Shown: in pieces, positions 1-6,028 of the stretch
Numbering within the stretch: position 1 is the stretch's first letter
Layout: every line of letters starts with the position of its first letter
Assembly: GCA_003219395.1 (NCBI GenBank)
Contig: QHOR01000063.1
Location: forward strand, 22,476-28,810
DNA from: Verrucomicrobiota bacterium
GTDB taxonomy: Bacteria > Verrucomicrobiota > Verrucomicrobiia > Chthoniobacterales > UBA10450
DNA length: 6,335 bases
Reading direction: 5' to 3'
The notes under the pieces: generated by a model
Database searches by the model: none
What the model saw: the letters and a program-made list of their open reading frames with translations, nothing else
What the model was told of the DNA's origin: nothing
Made by a program: the position numbers and the translations under genes

Positions 1-3000
1 TGCCGTTTTCTCTGCGGCAGTTGAAAGGCCAGTTGAAAGCGTTGCAAAAGCAGAATCCGGCCAATCAATTATCTCCAAGTTCATTGCTCTGGCAGAAATT
101 TTCGCAAGCACGGCAAGCGGCAAGAAAGCTTGCCGGCGCGGCGCCGGCGCCCCGAAAGCTTTCGGCGAAGAAAACGCCCAACAACGAAGTGCGCCTGGCG
201 TTCTACGCAAATGGTGATCCGTACAGCTACGCGTCGCTCGAGCAACACGCAGGACAGATTACACATCTCTGTCCGGAATGGATGACAGTGATTGACGGCT
301 TGGGCAATTTACAGATCGACGGAGACACCCGCCTATCGAAGCTGACCGCAAGCAAAGGCATCGGGCTTCTGCCGTTGCTGACAAATCTTATCGGCGATAC
401 CTGGGAACCGGAAGCGATTGAAAATCTGGCGCACGGACCGGTCCAACGACAGGACCGCTTTATCCAGCGCGTGCTTTCCGTCTTGCGCAACGCGAAAGCG
501 GCGGGCGTTGTGATCGACTGGCAGCAGATCGATCCGGCTTACAAAAAAGAAATCACTGCATTCATCGACAAGTTTGCTGACGCGTTGCACGACGATAACA
601 AGGAGCTTTGGCTCTGCGTTCAGCCCAACCAGGAATTGGACTACATCGACTTTGACGCTCTTAGCGACAACGTCGATCGCTTTGTGGCGATGTTATTTGA
701 CGAGACGTCTGATACCGATCCGCCCGGCCCGCTGGCATCACGATCCTGGTTTGAAGGCTGGCTACACAGCCTGCTGGAAGATGCCGACACCAAGCAATGG
801 ATCATTGCGATCGGCAGCTACGGATATGATTGGACGATCGGCGGAAAAAAGGCCGAGATGATCAGTTTTTCGGAAGCGATGAGTCGCGCTAATGACGCCG
901 AAATCGAAAGCGCGGAAGTGCGGGGCCCCGATTACAGCCCTTATTTTTATTTCCAGGATGAAGACAAGGAGCACGCGGTCTGGTTCCTGGATACCGCAAC
1001 CTTCCTTAACCAACTTCGCGAAGTGCGTGACAAGAAGGCGGGTGGGATCGCCCTATATCGGCTCGGCAGCGAAGACCCGGCAATTTGGGATGCATTAAGC
1101 GTTCCCCGCGATTTCAAGTTCAACAGCCAAACACGCCAGGCGCTCGAGCTGATAAAATCGACGGACACAATAACCGATGTCGGCGACGGCGAGATTGTAA
1201 CTGTTGACGAAGATCGCACCGACGGATTACGAAAACTCGTTGTGGATACCGATGGCTATCTCACAGCGAAATATGTGAAATTTGCGGAATTCCCCACGCT
1301 GTATCATCAGGGCGCTGGCGGCGAACATCAGGTCGCAATCACCTTTGATGATGGCCCCGACCCCCGATGGACTCCACAGGTGTTAGACATTCTCAAAGCG
1401 GCAAACGTGAAGGCGGCATTTTTCCTTGTGGGAGTGAACGCGGAACGATACCCCAACCTTGTTCGCCGCATCGTCAACGAAGGCCACGAAATCGGGAACC
1501 ACACTTATTACCATCCCAATCTCGCGCTCTGCTGGCCCGAACACATCCGGGTGGAGTTAAATGCGACGCAGCTTTTGCTCGAAACAATAACGGGCCGCGC
1601 TACCACGTTGTTTCGTCCGCCTTACGCAGCCGATAGCAGTCCCACACAACTGAGTGATCTGACTCCGCTCAAGATCGCGGAAGACCTCAATTATCTCATT
1701 GTCCTGGAGAGTATCGACCCGCAGGATTGGGCCAAGCCGGGAGCCGACATCATTCTGCAGCGCGTCAAACAACAACGGCGCGATGGCAGCATTATTTTGC
1801 TTCACGATGCCGGTGGTGATCGTTCGCAAACAGTAGAAGCACTTCCGCGAATTTTAGATTGGCTGCATAAGCGGGGCGACACGGTGGTGCCTTTGAGCAC
1901 CCTGCTCGGCACGACGCGTGACGCAGTCATGCCTGTTGTGCAAAACAATGGCCAGTCTCTTACGCGCCTGGTAAGCAGCACCGGTTTTCGCGTTTACCAT
2001 ACTATCGAGGAATTCCTCTGGGCTTTCATGATCGTGGCTACGGTACTGGTGGTCGGCCGTACGCTCATCGTTATCTGGCTCGCTTATCGTTTTCGACGCC
2101 GACCAAAGACAGATTTCGCGGAGCCAGTCAGCGTCGTAATTGCTGCCTACAACGAAAGCAAAGTGATCGCCGAGACTTTGCGCACGCTGCTTGCTACCGA
2201 TTACAAAGGCGAAATTGAAGTTGTGGTCGTGGATGACGGTTCGCAGGATGCCACTGCCGCCGAAGTAGAGCGAGCTGCGAGTACCGAGCCGCGTTTTCGA
2301 TTATTGCGGCAGGAAAACCGCGGGAAAGCACGCGCACTGCAGCGCGGACTAGCCGCCGCGCGTCACGGCATCATTGTTTTTATTGATGCCGACACCCAAT
2401 GTCAACGTGACACGCTGCCGCGCCTGCTTGAGCCATTCGCTGATGCGCGCATCGGCGCAGTATCAGGTCACGCGAAGGTCGGTAATTTGCGCACGTTTAT
2501 CGCGCGTTGTCAGGCATTGGAATACACGTGCGGTTTTAACCTGGACCGGCGCGCTTACAATCGCTGGGATTGCATTACCGTCGTGCCGGGCGCGATCAGC
2601 GCTGTGCGCAAGGATGCCATCGACGAAGCGGGTGGGCTGAGTCTGCAAACGCTCGCCGAAGACACGGACCTGACGCTCACGCTGCACAGACATCGGCAAC
2701 GCATCGTTTACGTGCCCGACGCCATTGCGTGGACAGAAGCGCCCGAAAGCGTGCGCACACTGGCGAGGCAGCGATTCCGCTGGGCCTATGGCACCCTCCA
2801 ATGTCTATGGAAACATCGCGACATGGTGTTCAACTGGAACTATCGCGCGCTCGGCTGGTTCAGTTTGCCAAGCATCTGGTTTTTTCAGATCATTCTGGTG
2901 GCTATTACGCCGATGGTGGACTTGTTCCTTCTCGCTACGCTCCCATTCGGCACATGGAACGCGGTGTTACCGTTTGTTATCACGTTCCTTGCCATGGACG

Positions 3001-3194
3001 TGCTTCTCGCCACGCTTGCCTGTATTTTGGAACGCGAACCGATCACGCGAGCTTGGCGCATTCTACCGATGCGCCTGATTTACCGGCCGATGCTGAGCTA
3101 TTGCATCTGGAAAGCAATCCTACGTGCCATCAAAGGCGCCTGGGTAAGCTGGGGCAAACTCGAGCGCACCGCCAGCGTGCCCGTGCGAGCGTGA
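1..3194 (+). CDS. Trifunctional GH18-like / NodB polysaccharide deacetylase / GT2 glycosyltransferase (5' end outside window)
   Basis: Large membrane protein predicted to make and modify a beta-linked GlcNAc-type exopolysaccharide, in effect PgaC-like and PgaB-like activities in one chain. The frame is open to the left edge, so the TTG at 21 is probably not the start; an N-terminal membrane anchor likely lies upstream. Residue numbers count from that TTG. A GH18-like barrel covers about 56-375. A NodB domain covers about 437-630 with all five motifs: TFDDGPD (441-447), HTYYHP (494-499), RPPY (532-535), DPQDW (566-570) and LHD (594-596). A membrane helix lies at about 666-690. The GT2 domain (703-925) has VDDGS (737-741), DAD (789-791), EDTD (880-883) and QRFRW (917-921), the QxxRW signature of processive synthases, followed by C-terminal membrane helices at about 942-1003. 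Expected topology is hydrolase and deacetylase outside, transferase inside. The GH18 catalytic glutamate position reads Gln168. The polymer made is inferred. Confidence 0.93.
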   Translation, partial: PFSLRQLKGQLKALQKQNPANQLSPSSLLWQKFSQARQAARKLAGAAPAPRKLSAKKTPNNEVRLAFYANGDPYSYASLEQHAGQITHLCPEWMTVIDGLGNLQIDGDTRLSKLTASKGIGLLPLLTNLIGDTWEPEAIENLAHGPVQRQDRFIQRVLSVLRNAKAAGVVIDWQQIDPAYKKEITAFIDKFADALHDDNKELWLCVQPNQELDYIDFDALSDNVDRFVAMLFDETSDTDPPGPLASRSWFEGWLHSLLEDADTKQWIIAIGSYGYDWTIGGKKAEMISFSEAMSRANDAEIESAEVRGPDYSPYFYFQDEDKEHAVWFLDTATFLNQLREVRDKKAGGIALYRLGSEDPAIWDALSVPRDFKFNSQTRQALELIKSTDTITDVGDGEIVTVDEDRTDGLRKLVVDTDGYLTAKYVKFAEFPTLYHQGAGGEHQVAITFDDGPDPRWTPQVLDILKAANVKAAFFLVGVNAERYPNLVRRIVNEGHEIGNHTYYHPNLALCWPEHIRVELNATQLLLETITGRATTLFRPPYAADSSPTQLSDLTPLKIAEDLNYLIVLESIDPQDWAKPGADIILQRVKQQRRDGSIILLHDAGGDRSQTVEALPRILDWLHKRGDTVVPLSTLLGTTRDAVMPVVQNNGQSLTRLVSSTGFRVYHTIEEFLWAFMIVATVLVVGRTLIVIWLAYRFRRRPKTDFAEPVSVVIAAYNESKVIAETLRTLLATDYKGEIEVVVVDDGSQDATAAEVERAASTEPRFRLLRQENRGKARALQRGLAAARHGIIVFIDADTQCQRDTLPRLLEPFADARIGAVSGHAKVGNLRTFIARCQALEYTCGFNLDRRAYNRWDCITVVPGAISAVRKDAIDEAGGLSLQTLAEDTDLTLTLHRHRQRIVYVPDAIAWTEAPESVRTLARQRFRWAYGTLQCLWKHRDMVFNWNYRALGWFSLPSIWFFQIILVAITPMVDLFLLATLPFGTWNAVLPFVITFLAMDVLLATLACILEREPITRAWRILPMRLIYRPMLSYCIWKAILRAIKGAWVSWGKLERTASVPVRA

Positions 3195-3212
3195 TTGCCG
3201 ATCTATGAAGCG

Positions 3213-3226
3213 GTCGCCGCGGCGAC
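3213..3226. repeat. 14-bp perfect palindrome downstream of the glycosyltransferase gene
   Basis: GTCGCCGCGGCGAC reads the same on both strands and begins 18 nt after the stop codon of the polysaccharide gene. A second perfect palindrome, CGCGATCGCG, lies at 3243-3252. With no loop and no following T tract this is not a typical rho-independent terminator. It could be a protein-binding site or a structure stabilising the mRNA end. The palindrome is seen directly; the role is unknown. Confidence 0.6.
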
Positions 3227-3454
3227 TTGGCGATTGCGTCCTCGCGATCGCGGACTTTGAATAGCTTAAAAGGAACAAACCGTTTAAGCCAACCCCAATA
3301 GAAATGCTCAGTGCGCTAACTGCGATCTTTCACTGGCATGACGTCGCGCATTTGATCGAGCAATTTCGGTTTGTTCTGAGCCCGTGCCCTGGGTAAACTC
3401 GGAGGCATGTTCCTCATTTTCCCAACTAACCCATCCGAACACAAGCGGATTAGG

Positions 3455-3490
3455 CCGGAAAAACCCGTAATTAGAGGGGGGATTTTCCCG
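3455..3490. other. Imperfect hairpin next to the first core site
   Basis: Positions 3455-3466 can pair with 3479-3490 at 10 of 12 positions around a 12-nt loop. The structure ends 10 nt before the GTTAGAC core site. It might be the remnant inner arm of a degenerate attC, with L' at about 3485-3492 and an 8-nt spacer (3493-3500) as in the other sites. No matching outer R'' arm is evident to its left, so the assignment stays open. It could also be part of an attI-like region. Confidence 0.4.
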
Positions 3491-3500
3491 CCGACTTCTC

Positions 3501-3507
3501 GTTAGAC
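3501..3507 (+). other. Integron core site (R', GTTAGAC) at the left end of the array
   Basis: GTTAGAC fits the GTTRRRY core consensus, where cassettes are joined between G and TT. Fourteen bases around it (3496-3509, TTCTCGTTAGACCT) are identical to 6007-6020 at the end of attC-3, and 12 of them recur at the end of attC-1. The ATG of cassette 1 begins 2 nt after the core. No convincing R'' partner lies upstream, so this is either a degenerate attC end, an attI, or a chromosomal secondary site whose right half came from the cassette. Confidence 0.65.
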
Positions 3508-3509
3508 CT

Positions 3510-4105
3510 ATGAGCGTGCCACAGCGTGCAGCCGCAGTTATCGCCGCTGCCGCTTTCGTGTGCTCGACAGCCTACGCGCCGATCTACGGCACATATCCTG
3601 GTCTTCGTTCTCTTATCAAGCAGTCAGAGGTGATTGCTGCCGCGACTGTTCTCGAGGCGTTGCCAGAAATCGACATCGGCGGTGGGGAGCGTTACAAGAT
3701 AGAGTTCATCAAAGTGCTGAAGGGTAGTCCAGCTCAGAAGCAGGCGATCGCTTGGTTGAGGCCTCTTGAGATTATCCCCCAGGCGGAGGCGCTTGGCCGC
3801 TGCGCTCCCCTGGGGCAATCCACTATTTCGCGCCGACACAACAGCACGACCTCTTTCGCCCTGGATATCGCTACGTTCTATTTCTCGTCAGGAGTGAGCG
3901 CGGGGACGGCACTCCATACGAAAACGTTAATTGCGAGGGTTCATCCTTTCCTATCTCGCCGCTCTGCGACGTTGATCAGCTCAAAGTCGAGTCATTGCCC
4001 GACACGCTTATTCTTTTGTTCCGCGAGTATGTGGAGTTTAAGCGCACAGAGTTGAAGAACCTTGAGCAGCAGTTAAACGTTTTTATCCACGGGGAAAATG
4101 AATAG
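3510..4105 (+). pseudogene. Cassette 1 gene: secreted protein of unknown function, frameshifted
   Basis: I do not recognise a named family. The ATG lies 2 nt after the core site with no Shine-Dalgarno motif. Residues 1-23 form a signal peptide ending AYA, so export is expected. The first 90 residues are coherent (for example FIKVLKGSPAQK at about 66-77). The reading frame then breaks in the C run at 3776-3780. Adding one C would continue the protein in the frame through 3869 (RYVLFLVRSERGDG), then ESLPDTLILLFREYVEF, to a TAG at 4103-4105, giving about 198 residues. That stop abuts the attC at 4106, so the restored gene fills the cassette exactly and strongly supports a single lost base. As written, the frame runs on to a stop at 4053-4055 with an unrelated tail of about 91 residues. 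Mutation and sequencing error cannot be told apart here. Confidence 0.82.
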
Positions 4106-4285
4106 GTCTAACCAAACGATGAAGCCAACAGCCCCATTGCGGTATAAGCTCAGAGTGATTGCCACGACACCCTCGACTTCGTCTCGGTTCCCGGCTACCC
4201 TAGTGCGATTCGCCTCTTCGCGCTCACGCACTCCTGCCGTATTGTTGTTCAACGATTGCCGTGGCTTATTTCTGTCTCGTTAGAC
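4106..4285 (+). repeat. attC-1 recombination site (end of cassette 1, 180 bp)
   Basis: R'' GTCTAAC (4106-4112) pairs perfectly with R' GTTAGAC (4279-4285); extended by two bases each side the outer match is 9 bp. A 5-nt spacer (CAAAC) leads to L'' GATGAAGCC (4118-4126). This pairs at 7 of 8 positions with L' GGCTTATT (4263-4270) when G4121 is left out, and an 8-nt spacer precedes R'. At 180 bp it is longer than most described attC sites (roughly 60-140 bp). Its variable centre holds a further hairpin (4202-4207 with 4227-4232) and a possible alternative arm (GCCACG 4161-4166 with CGTGGC 4260-4265). A short open frame across this site (4098-4283) is a read-through artefact, not a gene. Confidence 0.86.
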
Positions 4286-4288
4286 CTA

Positions 4289-4600
4289 ATGACAACACGC
4301 CGAGGGACAATCGTTCTTGTTGTTGCGCTATTGGGCGTTTTTGCATTGGAGCTTGCCACGCACAGTGTCGGAAATGATAGGGCCCTACTGAAACTTGGGG
4401 CACTTCCAGACGACGGCGACTTGCATGGGCAATATTGGCGCTTCGCCACGTATTCGTTTCTGCATTTCAACGGCGTGCATCTGCTTGTCAATGTGCTGCT
4501 GCTTTTCTGGATAGCAGGAGTTCTCGAGAGGCGAGCGGGCGCGGCGCTGGCCGGAGCGATTTATTTTTGCAGCGTACTTTGCTCGGCCATTGTATTCTAA
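4289..4600 (+). pseudogene. Cassette 2, 5' part: truncated rhomboid-family intramembrane protease
   Basis: The ATG at 4289 lies 3 nt after the GTTAGAC core; an earlier in-frame ATG at 4256 is inside attC-1 and is rejected. The 103-residue product has membrane helices at about 7-25, 52-77 and 85-103. It carries the rhomboid N-terminal signature: GQYWR (47-51), FLH, then H64-LLV-N68, matching the HxxxN oxyanion-stabilising pair of GlpG-type rhomboids, and GVLERRAG. It ends at TAA 4598-4600 before the GxSG serine motif and the catalytic histidine, so it cannot be an active protease. Sequence directly after it belongs to an epoxide hydrolase in another frame, showing that the 3' part of the rhomboid gene was replaced. 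Family assignment is fairly firm; substrate unknown. Confidence 0.8.
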
Positions 4601-5460
4601 GCCACGGCTGGCCTAGCACCTTCGTCGAGCTACTTCCGCTCGTCCCGCTGCTGACCGACCCGAGCGCGCATGGCATCGATGGTCCGGCGTTTGACCTTGT
4701 TATTCCTTCCTTGCCTGGCTATGGCTTCTCGGAACGGCCTGACGGCATCGTTAACTACGAGCGAGTTGCGGGCCTTTGGCATCGACTGATGCGCGGCCTG
4801 GGCTACAAGCGTTACGGAGCTCACGGCGGAGATTTCGGAGCCGGGATTGCGACGTTCATGGCGCTAAAGAATCCTGAGCCGATGATTGGCATCCACTTAA
4901 GTAATCTGGAAATTGCTCCTTACACTGGACCAGGATCGCGCCCATTGTCCGCGGAGGAGAAGAGCTATCGAGAGCGGAATGAGGCATTCTGGCAGCAAGA
5001 ATACGGCTACAAGGCAATCCAATCGACCAAGCCCCAGACGCTCGCTTACGCGCTGAACGACTCGCCGGTTGGACTCGCGGCCTGGATTCTCGAAAAGTGG
5101 CGCTCGTGGGCAGACTCACGCGGCAATCTGGACGAACGCTTTTCGCGCGACTTCTTGTTAAATACGGTGACTCTCTATTGGGCAACGCGGACGATCGCTT
5201 CATCGATGCAGGACTACTTTGATAATGACAACCCACGGTTCCGGATCCGGCTCGGCCCACACGAATTTATCCACGTGCCAGCCGGCATCGCGGTTTTCTT
5301 CAATAATTTTGTCGACGAGGGTACACCTCCGCGTGAGTGGGCCGAACGCTTGTACAACGTGCGCAGGTGGACACCGATGCCTAGAGGTGGACACTTTGCT
5401 CCAGTAGAAGAACCTGAGTTGCTCGCCCGCGATATCGTAGCGTTCTTTGCCGGTGTATAA
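4594..5460 (+). pseudogene. Cassette 2, 3' part: N-terminally truncated epoxide hydrolase (alpha/beta hydrolase fold)
   Basis: From about 4594 the frame encodes the main domain of a microsomal-type epoxide hydrolase. Visible are the oxyanion-hole motif HGWP (His codon 4603-4605), PSLPGYGFSE, the nucleophile Asp in GGDFGA (codon 4831-4833), a tyrosine-containing LYW and DYF in the lid, and the catalytic His in GGHFAP (codon 5392-5394). The family's N-terminal EHN region (roughly 100 residues) and the normal start are missing. The frame is open upstream to an ATG at 4435, but that stretch overlaps the rhomboid gene out of frame and is not homologous. The expected acidic residue after the AVF strand is unclear: the sequence reads FFNNF there, so the triad acid may be missing or shifted. 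The stop lies 8 nt before attC-2. Intact members hydrolyse epoxides to diols; this fragment is unlikely to be expressed normally. Confidence 0.85.
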
Positions 5461-5468
5461 ACCTACGG

Positions 5469-5597
5469 GCATAACCAGGCGCTGCAGCCAACGGCTCAGA
5501 CGGCGTTGTGTTTTTGCATGTCCAGCGCAGCTAGTGTGCCGAAAAGAGCTGCCACTTGCGCTGTCCTGAGCCGTGACTGAGCTTGAGCTCGTTAGAT
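5469..5597 (+). repeat. attC-2 recombination site (end of cassette 2, 129 bp)
   Basis: R'' GCATAAC (5469-5475), a 5-nt spacer, then L'' GCTGCAGCC (5481-5489). L'' pairs with L' GACTGAGC (5575-5582) at 7 of 8 positions with G5484 unpaired. Immediately inside, ACGGCTCAG (5491-5499) pairs perfectly with CTGAGCCGT (5566-5574). An 8-nt spacer precedes R' GTTAGAT (5591-5597). The middle loop of about 66 nt is largely unpaired. The sequence differs from attC-1 and attC-3, which share a 19-nt block, so this cassette probably has another origin. R'' departs from RYYYAAC at one base. Confidence 0.88.
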
Positions 5598-5600
5598 GCT

Positions 5601-5901
5601 GTGAAGCGTTTTCGTTCCCCAGCTGTTCGTGCTGTCTGTAGCGATTGCGGTGTCGGCCTGCTCTCGCAGTATTAAGATCGAGCTTGCCTCCGACATGCCA
5701 GTTACTCTGACGACAGAGCGCGCGAATCCAGGAACTACCATTGTGGAACCCAGCCAAGTCACGTTGCCGCCAAACACTCCTGAGCATCGCCGTCTGCAAA
5801 AATGGGTCGCGGAAAACCAGCGCGGCTGGTCTCAAGCTTTCGCAGCCAATCCATCCGGTGGCATCATCATTCACGCGGGCAAGCTTCATTTGCATTTCTA
5901 A
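5601..5901 (+). pseudogene. Cassette 3 gene: small lipoprotein, frameshifted within its signal peptide
   Basis: Function unknown. A coherent frame runs from 5629 (GTG) to TAA 5899-5901, with lipobox VSAC near its start and a short polar protein after it (for example VTLPPNTPEHRRLQKW and SGGIIIHAGKLHLHF). Starting at that GTG leaves a signal peptide with no basic N-region. The better start is GTG 5601, 3 nt after attC-2, but it is in another frame and stops early. Removing one base anywhere in the T or C runs between 5609 and 5620 joins the two into a typical lipoprotein signal (MKRF, hydrophobic stretch, VSAC). A one-base insertion is therefore inferred. The stop codon lies inside the R'' arm of attC-3. 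Restored length is about 99 residues. The downstream part could still be made from the internal GTG. Confidence 0.72.
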
Positions 5902-6018
5902 CCAAACGATGAAGCGAATCGCTACCGGCGTGAAAACCAGTTTTTTCATGATAAAAACGTTCAGTTCGATTTCGCGCTCGCCCCCAGCAGCGATACGCTT
6001 ATCTCTTTCTCGTTAGAC
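5896..6018 (+). repeat. attC-3 recombination site (end of cassette 3, 123 bp)
   Basis: The clearest attC in the window. R'' TTCTAAC (5896-5902) pairs with R' GTTAGAC (6012-6018) at six of seven positions. After a 5-nt spacer, L'' GATGAAGCG (5908-5916) pairs perfectly with L' CGCTTATC (5996-6003) when G5911 is left unpaired. The stem continues with ATCGCT (5918-5923) and AGCGAT (5989-5994) after one A-A mismatch. An 8-nt spacer precedes R'. Nineteen bases (5897-5915) are identical to 4107-4125 in attC-1, so the two belong to one attC family, as seen in chromosomal integrons. Confidence 0.9.
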
Positions 6019-6028
6019 CTTTCGCGCT

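Larger units (their letters stand above)
3195..3500. other. Intergenic region between the chromosomal gene and the cassette array
   Basis: No convincing gene was found on either strand. The stretch holds two perfect palindromes near its left end (3213-3226 and 3243-3252) and an imperfect hairpin at its right end (3455-3490) next to the first core site. No T-run follows the palindromes, so a classical intrinsic terminator is not supported. I could not identify a convincing promoter, an IntI gene, or a clear RYYYAAC partner for the core site. The nearest candidates are 3424-3430 (AACTAAC) and 3314-3320 (CGCTAAC), and both deviate from the consensus. Confidence 0.7.

Noticed and set aside
2570..3208. 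212-residue open frame on the + strand overlapping the glycosyltransferase
   Set aside because: It is an out-of-frame shadow of the GT2 domain, which shows all expected motifs in its own frame; the overlapping product has an Arg/His-rich composition without domain features.
3213..3252. Rho-independent terminator after the polysaccharide gene
   Set aside because: Two GC-rich palindromes are present, but no T-run follows either one and they have no normal loop.
3780..4055. C-terminal half of the cassette 1 frame as written
   Set aside because: After residue 90 it is Ser/Arg-rich and featureless, while the neighbouring frame gives a coherent protein ending at the attC, so the tail is a frameshift product.
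4098..4283. 61-residue open frame on the + strand
   Set aside because: It lies almost wholly inside attC-1, its stop is part of the R' core, and attC-3 gives a similar tail in an unrelated context.
4104..4287. MITE-like element with 9-bp terminal inverted repeats (AGGTCTAAC / GTTAGACCT) flanked by AAT on both sides
   Set aside because: attC-3 has no such flanking duplication, the inner arms carry the extra unpaired G of attC sites, and restored genes end and start exactly at the sites. The AAT flanks are probably chance.
4435..4593. ATG 4435 as a true start for the epoxide hydrolase
   Set aside because: This stretch is the rhomboid coding region read in the wrong frame; it does not resemble the hydrolase N-terminal domain.
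5200..5949. 249-residue open frame on the minus strand
   Set aside because: It runs antisense across the epoxide hydrolase end, attC-2, the lipoprotein and the start of attC-3, and shows no recognisable motif.
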